Virus record (IMG/VR): IMGVR_UViG_3300030109_002436
Coordinates: 1-34,801 of that record
Origin: a virus
DNA length: 34,801 nt
Strand: one strand, 5' to 3'
The notes under the pieces were generated by a model, which was not told where the DNA came from, did not search any database, and was given only the letters and a program-made list of their open reading frames with translations. The position numbers and the translations under genes are program-made. Below are positions 20,197 to 32,300 of this stretch, one piece after another; the stretch's first letter is position 1; every line of letters begins with the position of its first letter.

Positions 20197-20745
20197 ATGA
20201 GTACTAGAATAAGAGACGAAAGAGATTTTATAGGTGGGTTACCTCAGGTAAAAGACCCTTCTGCTACTTTTGCTCAAATAACAAGACAAGACTATAACGA
20301 TTATATTAACAATTTTCGTGAGTTTGAAAAAAGATTGTTAAAAATGACAAATGACACATCTTTAATTGACCAAGCAAGGTTAGATGCTCCTAAACAAACT
20401 GAAATAGCCAGAGGTGTTAGTCAAAGAAACATAGAAAGGTATGGCGGTGCTGGGTTATCTAATGCACAACGTATGCAACAAGACCGTGCTATGCAAAGGG
20501 GCGGGCAACTAAACTTAGCCGGGAGTGTCAACAACGCACGTATTCAACAACGAGAAGTAAACCAAGCTTTATTAAATGACTTAATTGGCATTGGACAAGG
20601 GGTTAACTCACAAGCTACGCAAGGTTTAGGCAACGCATCAGCTATGGCTTCTAACAGAAGAAATGCGTATAAAAACGCTAAAACTCAATATAACAACTCT
20701 TTAATGGGTTTAGGTACAAGCGCATTAATAGCAATGATGATATAA
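20197..20745 (+). CDS. Internal virion protein candidate 2, 182 aa
   Basis: The product begins MSTRIRDERDFIGGLPQVKD and is helical, with glutamine/arginine/asparagine-rich repeats (GVSQRNIERYGGAGLSNAQR and LNLAGSVNNARIQQREVNQA). It ends in a short hydrophobic stretch (LMGLGTSALIAMMI) that could insert into a membrane. It resembles its upstream neighbour in composition (both have a 'GLSQ/GLSNAQR'-like middle), so the two may be distant relatives. It lies 5 bp after that gene and 1 bp before the next. A role in DNA ejection is inferred from its place. Confidence 0.6.
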   Translation: MSTRIRDERDFIGGLPQVKDPSATFAQITRQDYNDYINNFREFEKRLLKMTNDTSLIDQARLDAPKQTEIARGVSQRNIERYGGAGLSNAQRMQQDRAMQRGGQLNLAGSVNNARIQQREVNQALLNDLIGIGQGVNSQATQGLGNASAMASNRRNAYKNAKTQYNNSLMGLGTSALIAMMI

Positions 20746-20746
20746 C

Positions 20747-23389
20747 ATGAGTAGAAGACAACAATATTTTAACGAATACTCTAGAGGTACAGAAAGCTAC
20801 TTAAACGCGCGGCTTTTAGGTAGCAGAGACTTCAACGTAACGTACATGAATAAACGGTTATTTGAAGCTATAGATACTGAAAATTTAGAAAAAGGGTCAG
20901 GAGAATTAATCAATCAACTTAATCCAGAAGAGTGGGAAAAGTGGACAGAATTAGGTGAGGTTGATAAAGATGGGGTACGACGTTTTAAAAACCAACAAGA
21001 AATATTAGATTATTTTTCTAGCCACGCTTTAATGGAAGGGTACTTCGATGAGGAAGCAGGTACAAACAAACAAGGGACTCTTGTTGATGTATTTGTAAAC
21101 GAAGATAACCAAGTAATGTTTACTTTGGAAACACGAGACGATAAAGGTTTTAAAAAGTTAGTGCCAAAAACTATGAGGGGTACAACTAAAGATGACCAAG
21201 TAGCTGCGTTTTCTCTTAAACCTACTGAAGACGGTAGAACTACTTTTTTTGATTTAGGGCAACTGGTAGCAACTGGCCATGGGAAAAGAGAAATAAAATT
21301 TGACCGACAAATAGGTGGATCTCTTGGGCTTTCTACACAAATAGTAGCCAGTACAAAGTATGGGCAACAAAGTCAAACGCCCCCATCGCAAGGAGGAACA
21401 GGTCTAGCCTCTGGTACTAACCTTGATACCCAACCGGGTACCACTGGAACTGGTGATACTACTGGAACTGGTGATAGTAGTCCTGCAGATGGCGGGACTG
21501 TTCAAGATGCTATTGTAGATTTAGAAGATAAAATAGTAAGTAATGAGGTTCCTGTACCTGAGGCAATATCAATATACGACGAAAAGATATTACCTGCAAT
21601 TAAAAACTATAACGCAAATATAGACAAAAAGATTGAAGATGCTAAACCAACTGCAGACATGCAAACAGTTGGTGGCGAAAACGCTAAAGCAATAGAGATT
21701 ATTAATTCTTTAGAATTAGACGCAAATGGAGTGCCTACAAAATTCTTAACAGGAAAAAGTGCGGATTACGAAGGCGATGCAGCAGTCCTTTTTGATTCAG
21801 TTAAAGACTACATTGTTGCAGCTCCTAATCTTCCTAGACATAGAGATAGGGTAAAGCAACCTTATAGTTTAGATAATATAGAAAGTAAAATGAGGGTGAA
21901 TAATAATAAATGGGCTAATGGAACACGTGCATTAGAAGAAATTGCAGAAATAGAAGCCATGGATATAAACGATATACCTGATAGAAACGATAATATGGCA
22001 CACACTAGTAAATACACAAAAAGCGGCGGTGAGATTTATATTAAAGATGGCCTAGATCCTGTAACTGGCAATAAAAGATACAAAAAACTATCTACTTATA
22101 AAGCAGAACAAGAAAGAAATGTTACTATGGGTAAAGCAGGACTTACAGCAAATATACAAGCAATACAAGGGGCTATGGGGGCTGAAAGACAAACAGAAAT
22201 AAACGTAGCAAAAAGAAACCTTGCTCCTAAACAACAAAGATTGGATAGTATAAACAATATTCTAGAAGACCCTGACCAAAGAATGCGACAAACACAATCA
22301 TCTTTAGAAAGTTTAGAAAAAGAAAAATCACAGTTAGTAAAAGAAATAATGGAAATAAATAACCAATATATCTCTCCAGACGAAGCTACAAGATTTAATA
22401 TTGATCAAAAAATACCAGAAGGTAAAGACGAGTTTCTGGAATGGGCTGCAAATGAAAATAATGAAGCTAAGTTAAAAGCTTTAGGTACTGATGAAGAAAC
22501 TGTAGACAAAGCTAAACAATATATAGAGAATAACAATATAGAAAACCCAGAAGGTGTAGCAGCTGGGCCAGTCTGGGATCCTCAAGTAAACATTAGTAGA
22601 ACAGCAGTAACAGCTGCTATTATGGCGTCTACTGGTATGACAGGCAACGATTACTTTAATAACTTCTATAAAATGAGTAACTTTCAAGCTACTGGAGACG
22701 ATACTATTTCTGGAGCTGATGTAGGTAAGTTTAACATTCAACAAGATATTAAAAGAAACGAATCTTTTAATAAATATCTTATAGACCAACAAAAAGCATG
22801 GGATAAAGAAGTAGATGGTTGGAATAAACAATATGATGCGCTTATAAAAAGTGCGTATACGACAGGATACGATAGAAAGCTGGCGGGTGATAAAATCACA
22901 ACAATTAAAGATTTTAGAGAGCAGCCCCAATTAAGAAAACAAATTAAACAATTAACTGATATTTTAGACCCATATATACAAAGAGCTACTAGAGCAGATG
23001 GTAGTATTGATTTTGACAGACTTCCAGCGCAAGTACTTACCAGTTATGAGAACGTAGCAAGCCTAATGCTTGATTCTGTTTTACAATACACTCCAAATGC
23101 TGATGGGTTTGTAGAAAGGTGGAGAGATAGGTTTAGAAATGATTTTTCAACTTATGGTGCTATGGAGCAAGCAGATCATATAGTAGCTGAAACTGAAGTA
23201 ATTAAAGGAAAACGTCGTTTAGTTGGTTTTAAACTAGTTCAAAATGGGAAAGAAACTAAAGCAGAAATACCAAGATCAGTATTTAATCAGGCTTTTGGGC
23301 CAGAAGGTTCTGCAATACGTCAGATTATTATTTCTATGTCAGCTAAAGATATGGCAATGCTAGCTGAAGAGCAAGAAGATGAGGGCTAA
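20747..23389 (+). CDS. Internal virion/ejection protein candidate 3, 880 aa
   Basis: The long protein starts MSRRQQYFNEYSRGTESYLN. Its N-terminal 230 residues may fold as an alpha/beta domain. A low-complexity linker follows (GTGLASGTNLDTQPGTTGTGD and on), coded in part by an 18-bp tandem repeat. The rest is almost all helical and charged, with coiled-coil-like parts (LAPKQQRLDSINNILEDPDQ; QSSLESLEKEKSQLVKEIME). Size and helical make-up fit T7 gp15-type core proteins that form a channel through the periplasm. Its stop overlaps the start of the 3017-aa gene, an arrangement matching gp15-gp16 in T7-like phages. No catalytic motif was found. Confidence 0.65.
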   Translation: MSRRQQYFNEYSRGTESYLNARLLGSRDFNVTYMNKRLFEAIDTENLEKGSGELINQLNPEEWEKWTELGEVDKDGVRRFKNQQEILDYFSSHALMEGYFDEEAGTNKQGTLVDVFVNEDNQVMFTLETRDDKGFKKLVPKTMRGTTKDDQVAAFSLKPTEDGRTTFFDLGQLVATGHGKREIKFDRQIGGSLGLSTQIVASTKYGQQSQTPPSQGGTGLASGTNLDTQPGTTGTGDTTGTGDSSPADGGTVQDAIVDLEDKIVSNEVPVPEAISIYDEKILPAIKNYNANIDKKIEDAKPTADMQTVGGENAKAIEIINSLELDANGVPTKFLTGKSADYEGDAAVLFDSVKDYIVAAPNLPRHRDRVKQPYSLDNIESKMRVNNNKWANGTRALEEIAEIEAMDINDIPDRNDNMAHTSKYTKSGGEIYIKDGLDPVTGNKRYKKLSTYKAEQERNVTMGKAGLTANIQAIQGAMGAERQTEINVAKRNLAPKQQRLDSINNILEDPDQRMRQTQSSLESLEKEKSQLVKEIMEINNQYISPDEATRFNIDQKIPEGKDEFLEWAANENNEAKLKALGTDEETVDKAKQYIENNNIENPEGVAAGPVWDPQVNISRTAVTAAIMASTGMTGNDYFNNFYKMSNFQATGDDTISGADVGKFNIQQDIKRNESFNKYLIDQQKAWDKEVDGWNKQYDALIKSAYTTGYDRKLAGDKITTIKDFREQPQLRKQIKQLTDILDPYIQRATRADGSIDFDRLPAQVLTSYENVASLMLDSVLQYTPNADGFVERWRDRFRNDFSTYGAMEQADHIVAETEVIKGKRRLVGFKLVQNGKETKAEIPRSVFNQAFGPEGSAIRQIIISMSAKDMAMLAEEQEDEG
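21443..21478 (+). repeat. 18-bp tandem repeat, two units
   Basis: ACTGGAACTGGTGATACT is followed directly by the same 18 bases with one change. It codes for a Gly/Thr/Asp linker inside the 880-aa protein and is likely to vary in copy number. Confidence 0.8.
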
Positions 23390-26300
23390 TGGCAACCGAG
23401 TACAACGAATTAGACCAGATAGGGACACGAAGGTCTGAAGCTGAACAGCGAAAACGTTTCGTTGAAAGTACACCTGAAGTTGACATAGTAGGGACACGAT
23501 CTACCTATAACCCCATTTTTGATACCTCTGATACCCCGGTAGTAGATAACCCTGTAGAAGCTTTTATGGCAGGTGTACAATCTGGCATAAAGAACGTATC
23601 TGCTCAAAATATAAACATGAACGCGGCTTTCAAAACGTTTATGGGCAAAGATGAAGAAGCTCAAGCTTTACTAGAAAAAGCAAATACTTTTGAATACGAA
23701 GCTTCTCTTCCACTAATGAATATGGAACAGTTTGATGAGTTCTTAGAAGAACCTACTTTTGTAGGTTTTATGAATCAAATGGCAGGTGCTACAGGACAAT
23801 TTATACCATCTGCTGTAGCAACGCTTGTAGAAGCTGGAGCAATTGCAGCTGCAGGTGTAGGTTTAACAGTAGCCACTGGAGGTACAGCTCCTGCTGCTTT
23901 AATAGGAACTGGTTCTGCAGGAGCAGCTGCTCTACGACAAGTACCAAAAGGAATAGCAAGAAGAGGAAGTCATAGTAAGACTAAAGACTATTTAAATAAT
24001 ATTATAAAAAAACAATATCAAAACTCTTTAGATGTTAAAGCTAAAAGAAGACCTACTAAACCTTTAATGCCACGTGAATTAGCAGATTTAGAAAACTACA
24101 TATATCCAGCACTTCGTGCAGAAAAGCTAGCTAGAAACGGGAAGAGGGGCGCTTTATTAGGCGCATTTGGACAAGAGTTCCGTCAAGGGTCTGGTATAGC
24201 TTTCTCTGACTACGCAGACCAAGACATGAAAGGTAGAGAAGAGGCTATGAAATCTTTTGCACAAGGTGGAGTTTTTGGTCTTATAGGGGTTGGGTCAGAG
24301 TATTTAGTAGCTAGTCAAGTTTTAAAAAGGTTTAAAAAAACACCATTAACTAGAAAAAATCTAAAAGACGACATTTTTAAGTACGACAAACCAAAAAGCC
24401 AAATGTTAAAAGATTTTGGTGGTATTGCAGGAGTTACTGCTTTTTCTGAAGGTATAGCTGAAGGTTTACAAGAAGAACTGTCTGTGCAACAAAAATTTAG
24501 CATAGACGACGCTTACACGAAAGCTAATGCTAATTTAGATAGAGCCCACGCGTATTTTGCTGGATTTTTTGGTGGGCTTGGTCTAGGTGGAGGTATTGGT
24601 GGTGTTACAGCTGTAACTAACAAAGCAAGACAATTTTTACACACCACAGCAGATAATGAGTTTGCACGACGTCAAGCAGAATCAAGAGCTAGGGTAGTTG
24701 CAAATGAAACGGGTGTAATACAAGAAGCAGCAGCTGCAATACAAGACCAATTTGGTTTTGCTTTTGATACTAAAAGCACAAAAGACTCTGTATGGGTAGA
24801 TTTAGGAACTAGAACTCAATTTGAAAAAGTACAAGAAATGCTTTTTAAAAAATATGGAGACAAAATAATTGCAGTGCCTTCTTTTGGTAGAGGGGCTTTA
24901 TTTACTACAAACCCTTTAAAAGCAGAACAATACCAAGCATTTTTAGATACAAATAGAGATGACGAAGCCATGCACGATGACTTGTTATCAAAAATTTTAG
25001 GGTACACAAAACCAAGAGATAACTCAGATGGATGGGTAGTTTATATAAGAGACACTCAAACAGGAAACCAAGTGTGGTACCAACAAACAGATGCAACGCC
25101 TGATGAAAGTAATACAACAGGTGTAATGGTAGCCAAAGATCAAGCCTATAAGATACTAGGAAAGGCTAACTTAGGACAAAAAGGAAGATACGTAGTAGAT
25201 GTTCAAACTAGAGAAGAACATATACAAGAAAGACTAGATGCAATTCCAGAGTCTGAAAGAGAAGTAGCTTTCTTTGACGAAGAAACTAAACAACCTAGTA
25301 CTAAAAAACAAAATATTGACGAAACTACAACAGAAGAAACTACACCAGAACCTACTCCAGACATACCCCCTAAAGTTATGGAGACAGCACGAAGAAGGGT
25401 AGGTAATAGAAAGAATGTTTCTAGGGATGTTAATGCTGAAGATGCTATGCGACCTATAATTAATAATTTTGGTACAGATGGAGCAATAGCTTTTATAAAT
25501 GCAGCTTATGACCAAGCAAACGAAAACGCAGAAGCTGATACAAAAATAACACCAGAAAGAAAACAAAGAATTATTGAAAGCAACGAAGCACAACGTCAAA
25601 AAGATATAAAAAACCTTGAAGACCAAAGACCTGATCCAAAAGATAGAAAAGCTTTTATGGATATGGACGATGGTTTAGATGGTACAAGTGAGACTACTGA
25701 AGAAGGAGAACAGAGTATAGATGTTGAAATTGAAGCTCTTATAGACGAACTAAAAGGAGCTACACCAGACAGTCTAAAGGGAATTAACCAACAACTTCAA
25801 CTATATGGTATGGATCTTACTTATCAACAAGTAAAAGCTGTTCAAAGTATATTAAATTCAATAGGTTCCTCAAGGGGTAAAGTATACAGAGAAACAGGCG
25901 AATTTGAGACAAAACAAGAAACAAAACGAAGAACAGATTACACAGATGCTCAATTAGAAGAAGGAAGAAGATTTTTACTTAAAAGAAAAATAATCCCGCC
26001 AAAAACAAGAGCAAATGAAGAAAACATTGCAAAATTAAATAAAGCCATAGCAGAACTTGCGCCTTTTGAAACTTTATCAGAAACAGAAAAAAACAAAATA
26101 GCTAAAGAACTTAGTGAAATACCGCCTTCTGAATTACCTCAAAGTCTTAACTTAGGACGAGAAGTAGTAAGTGAAAAACAAGTCCCAGTAAAAGAAGTAG
26201 TAGACCTAGGTAAAAAAACTATAAAAGATTTACCAAAAAAACAAAAACAAGCGCTTTTGGTTTTTATACAAGAATTAGATAAAGGCATATCTAGTTTAGA

Positions 26301-29300
26301 AGCTCAGATAGACACAAAACCACAAGACGCTGAAATTTTAGAAGCGTTAAAACTTGTACGTAGCGATTTACTTCAATATATAAACCCTTTTGTTAAATAC
26401 CTTGAAAGCGGGTTAGAAGAAGAGGTTTCTGCGTTAGGAGACAGTGTTATAGCTGAAGTAGAAAATATTACCCCTCTTACTAGTTCTGAAGCAGAACTTA
26501 CCCCTAAGTCTACCCCTCTTGATAAAGCTAATATAAAAGATGCTATAAAAGGGGAAAAGATTTTTAAAATAGATGACCCAGTGATAATGGAACGTGGTGG
26601 TAACGGTACTTTACAAAACCCTTTTACAGACCCATCTCAACTAAATGGGAAAAATACTACTATAGAAAATTCTGCTTTTTATATCAGAAAAGGTGACGAA
26701 AAAGCTAACGAAGGGTTAATTAGAGAAGCAAGAAGTTTAATACACATCAACTTTAGAAAAGAGTTTGATGCAGTTAGTGATAAATTTTCAACAAACTTGC
26801 TTAAAAGATTTATTGAAAAAACTAGAAAAGATAGAAAAACTATAATAAAACAAAAAGAAGATTTAGAAAGTTATCCAGAACTTTTAAACCAACAAAAACA
26901 AGTTGAACAAGATTTTAATAAGTTACGAAATGAAATTGATAACACAAAAGATTTAAAAGATACTGCAACACAAAATGCAGAACGTTATAAAGAATTAACA
27001 GAAAGAAAAGCAGATATTGCTCGTAAGCTAGAATTATCTTTGCAAGAAGCTGAAAACGTTACAGAGTTTTTACGTATTGTTCCTTTAGCTGAGTTAGGTA
27101 CATTGAGAAGGTCTGTTGATGTTGTGCAAGAGTTAGACATGCAAAGTGATGATAAGTTTGTATTAGTTATGCACGAAGTTGACAACGCACAGCCTCTTAT
27201 TAGACAAAGTAAAAACTCTATAACTAATATAGAAGAGTACATAAATGATATTGTAGCCTACGGGATTGATGCTGGAAAAAATAGGAACGAAAACAAACAA
27301 CTTAAATTTAGAATAAAAAGTGCTTACAACCACAAACGAAACTCAAAATCAAAAGGACAAGATGCTGACATAGGAGTTATGGCTAGTAGAATGGTCACAT
27401 TAATGAGGTATACGCAACGAAGAGACCAAACTATAGACAAAATAGGCGACAAGAGTTTCGAACAACTTAGAGCTTTAGGTTTTGTAGATTTAATTAACGC
27501 TCTTAATTCATATGGTCACGTTTTAGAATATTACCCAGAAGGTACAAAAAACATGAACACCATGAAAAATAAAAAAGATTTTGGGCCAGGAATAACTTTA
27601 ACTAATAATTTTATAGTAGGTAGTAATGCAAAAACAGTTAAAGCTATCTTAAGAGATCTTCAAAATTTGCAAACAAAACAAGACAAAGGAGCTAATACTG
27701 AAATAGAACAAGAACTAACAGACATGTTTGGTAAAAAAGCTATGTCTGTTGTATTAGGTGATAAACGTACAAAAGCTAGGTCAAAACTTAATCTAGAACC
27801 TAAAAATGAAAAAGCAACACCATCTGTTCCTATTACTTCTAATTTTGTATACGGTATGATTTTAGAAGACCCTACTTCTGGTATATATAAATTATCTGAT
27901 GGCACTGAACTAAGTTTTACTGCTATAAATAAAACTTTTCTCAAACAAGAACAAAGTGTAAATATTTTAAATACGTCACAAAAACTACTTTACATTAAAA
28001 GAATTGATTTATATAAAGAGAAAGTAAGTCTTCAAGACGCTACTGAAGCAAATGCTAAAAGGCTTGGTTTTGATAGCCTAGAGGAGTTTATAGAAGCTAC
28101 AGAAGGTTACGTAGGAGATGTAAATCTTGAAACTATTTCTAATAAAATGGATAAATTAGTAGAGTTTGGTTATGTTGGTTTTTTGCCTGATGGTTCTTAT
28201 GATCCAGAAACAAAAGTAGAAGAAGCGTCTGTAAATAGAGAGTCTGATTTAGGTTCAGGTAGTCAAGTTAGACGTATCCCAACTGTGTTAGTAAGAGAGG
28301 AACTAAGCAAAGCTTATAAAACAATAATAAGAACACTAGAAGATGGTACTCAAGAAGTATTAAACCCTGCGTTAGCAAAAAAATATCTTAAAAAAATTAA
28401 AAGAAAAGACGGAAAAGAAGAGTATGCTTGGAAAGGTAAAGATGTACAACAAGGCTTGCCGTACAAAGGGCGTACTTATAGAGACCGATTTTTTGTGCCA
28501 ATTAGTTTTCTTAGTTATTGGAAAAATGAAGTAAAGGGCAACAAAAACATAAAAGAAAACAGGTCGTTTATACAATATGTACAACAAACAATTGATGGCG
28601 TTGCGTTTCCTCTAATGCAACTGTCCGCATTGATGGACATAGCAGCTAAGTATGCCCAACAAACAGACCAAGACCCAATAATTATAAATGAACCTATAAA
28701 TGTATGGTTAGAAGACGTTGTAGGGGTTCAAGACGCTTTAAAAGATCCAGATATATCTGATCAAGGTAAAGCCTACGCAGAAAACTTAGATACTTTAATA
28801 GCTGGGGTAGGAGACAAAGCAGCACAAAATTTTGAAAAAGCTAGAGGAGAAGCTGACTTGTTTAGTCAAATGGCAGAACAAGAAGAGATAAGGTTTAGAG
28901 GAAGGGGTGGTAGATATTCCCCGGATCTAGCTAAACCTATTCTTAAAGATGCAAAAGGAAAACCTATTTTAGATAAAGATGGTAATGAGCAGCTTTTAGA
29001 AGAAGCCCAAAGAAAACAACTACTAAAAGAGTTTGTAAATTACGAAATAGACGAAACTTTAGAACAACAAGAAATTGAAGATAGTTTTTTTGGGGTTCCT
29101 AGTGACATGACTGTTGAAGACGCAAAAAAATTGGTTTTTGAACCTCTTCAAATGGAACAAGCTAAAGGCGGAAAAATCGACTCTACATATATAATTGCAA
29201 AAAGAAAATTTGTACCGCCTCGTAAGTTAGAAATGCCTAAAAAAACAATACCTAAAAACCCTAAACCTAAAACTATAATAGCTCCTAAAATGGAACAAGA

Positions 29301-32300
29301 GTTAAATAATATAGAAGACTCTTCTTTACCAGATAACCTACTATATTCTTCTGACGCTTTTTCTGGTGTTTATGAACCCGGGGGTCAACAAATACAAACT
29401 GAACCTGAGCCACAAGAAGAAAGTACTTTTGAAGGGTTACCAGACGCTGAAACAATGGCTGAAATGACTACAGAAGAACAACAAGCTATTTTTGAAGAAG
29501 GGTACGAAGATTATCAAATGTCTCAAGAACAAGAACAAAAACAGCCTAAAAAACAAACAGAAGCAAGAAAAAGAGTAGAAGCTAAAAAGAAAGCTAAAAA
29601 ACAACAAACTCAAAATAAAGCAGCTAACGCACTAAAACAAAGGCAAGCTAGAATATTACAACAAAGAAAAGCAAACAAAGCTAAGTTAGAAACTGCTAAT
29701 AAAACTAGAATTACTATTACAGAAAGGATACTCCAAGCTGCAAGAAGGTTAGGTTTGCAAAGAGATGTACAAATAATACATATAGATGAACAAATAGGCA
29801 GAGAAGCAGACGGTAACTTTAGTCTTGGTTCTGGTGGGGCAAACGCTAAATTACAAAATGCTATCGATGATTTAAAAGCTAGAATAGATAGAGGGGAGAA
29901 AAAATTTGGAAGAAACGTACGATTTAAAAATGGAGATGTAATTATAATAGCGCCTAACGCTACAGTTATAGGTAAAGCAAAAGGATATTACACAACTTTA
30001 ATGCATGAAATAGGAGAGTCTTTTGTTAACCAAGAAATAGATAGAAGTTTAAAAAACCCAAGAATACGAAAAAAACTGTTAGAAGCTTTTAATAAAGTAA
30101 AAAATAAAACCCCTGCTTATCAAAAAGAAAATGGTTTCTACGAATGGGTAGCTGATAATTTTGGTTCTGCAATTAGAAAAGAATTAGGTATTACAAAAGA
30201 TTTATACTCTGAAACGTTAGAAAAAATGAACAAACCTGCACAAGGTTGGTTTACAAGGTTAGCAAAACAATTAGTAGGGTTTTATAACGCATTGCCAGAT
30301 GCTTTAAAAATAAGAATGGAAGCTAACGAAACTGCGCAAGAGTATATAGATAACATAGCAAAAGGTATAAGATTTCCTATTTCTAATGCTAAATTGTCTT
30401 ATGAAACAAAAGCTAAAATAGAAGAAGAACTAGACTTCCTCATGGGGCCAGAAACTTATAGTGAAAAAGAATTAAGAAAAATAGTATTAAAAGCACAAAA
30501 ATTATTACGTAGCGATAAATTACCAAATTGGTTACAAAAAATATTTTTTACAGGTGATAGTAGGTTAAGAAATTTAGGGCCTATAGGTGAAGCGATTGCA
30601 AACTTTTACTATAGCCAATCTAGAACTAAGACTAAAACAGGACTCCTACTTGCTAAACAAGCTAAAGCTCAACAGTATATAAGTAAAGTAGCTGATATTT
30701 TAGAAGTAACAGATAACTTTAATGTGCTCCAAGCTAATTTTTATTCAACCTTAACTGATGAGCAAAACGCTATATTACAAGCTGCAGAAAGTGATATAGC
30801 AACTGCAGACTTACAAAACCCTAAAGCAGTTGAGTTAAGAAACCTATTAAAAGAAATGTACGAAGACTTAGGTTTAAAAGAATTAGGAGTAAAAGAACGT
30901 GCTAATTTCTTCCCTCGTATTATTGCAATATACGAATTAGCTGGTAATGAACAAGTAAGAACAGATTTAATTAATTTATTAGCTGAAAAAAACCCTAAAG
31001 TAACTAGAGCAGAAATAGTAAATGCGGTAGATAACCTTGTTAAAAAAGGACAGGGGCAAATAGATTTTGAAGCAAAAACAAACGATCCTTTAGAAATAGG
31101 AGTGTTGTTTAAATATAAACCTTTATTTGAAAATGTAACAAGGACTGAGCTTAGAAACATAAATGCTATAGAAGCACCAGAAGTTGCTCTTAAAAAATAT
31201 ATAGACAAAGCTGTTATGAGGCACGAGTTTGAAAAACGTGGCGGTGTTGAATACTTGCGTAATTTAATGGATAAACTTACTCCAGAGCAACAAGAAATTG
31301 CACAAGAAATACAAGACGGTATTATGGGCAGAGTTACTCCTATACAAAACGGAATGCTTAGGTGGGCTAATAATGTAGGGTTGGTTTTAAATATAATAAC
31401 TTTATTAGCATTTACTGTACTTGCCTCTTTACCAGATTTAGCAGGGCCAGTTTTAAGATCTAGAAGCGCAGATGTACGTCCTATATTTGACACGATTAAA
31501 TATATGATAAAAAATCCACAAGAAGCTAGAGAATTATCTAAAGAAATAGGAGTAATAGGAGTAGACGCCATGTCTACTTTCTTTATTAATGCTGGAGAAG
31601 TTGATTTCTTAAACCAAACAGGACAAAAAGTTTCTAATACTTTCTTTAGAGTTACAGGCTTAGAAGCCTTTACTAGGTTTACAAGAGTGTTTGCTACAGG
31701 TATGGGTAAACAGTTTATGATAAATCATGCTAAAAAAGCTAAAGCTGGAGACCTAACTTCTCAAAGTTACTTAGAAGAGCTACAAGTAACAGCAGACGAA
31801 GTACTTTTATGGTCACAGGGTAAAGCAAGTCCAGAAATTAGAGCTAAAGTAAACGAAGGATTAGCAAGGTTTGTAGATGAGTCTATCGTGCGTCCAAACT
31901 CTGCAGAGAGACCTACATGGGCGAATGATCCTAGATACGCTTTAATTTGGCAATTAAAATCTTTCTACTATGCTTACGGTAAAAATATAGTAGGAGGAGC
32001 TATGCGTGATGCAAAAGGTAATGCTAAAAATGGTGGTATTAGTGCGGCCGCTATGCCTTTAGTGTTTATGGCGTTAATGTTATTACCTTTAACTATTTTA
32101 GGTTGGGAAATTAGAGAATTTACAAAAGCAGGTTTAGCGTGGTTTTTACCTGGTGTATCTCCAAACGACCCGGGAGTAGACTATTATAGAACCGACAGTA
32201 TGACTAACGGGCAATACTATACAGAACTTATTGATAGGACAGGTATGCTAGGGCCAGGTTCTATGGCGCTTCCCATGTTTTTAGAAAGTCATAGACATGG

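Noticed and set aside
30741-31571. 276-aa minus-strand open frame inside the giant gene
   Set aside because: It is the antisense shadow of a helical, AT-rich coding region; the composition is serine/isoleucine-rich with no ribosome binding site and no family resemblance.
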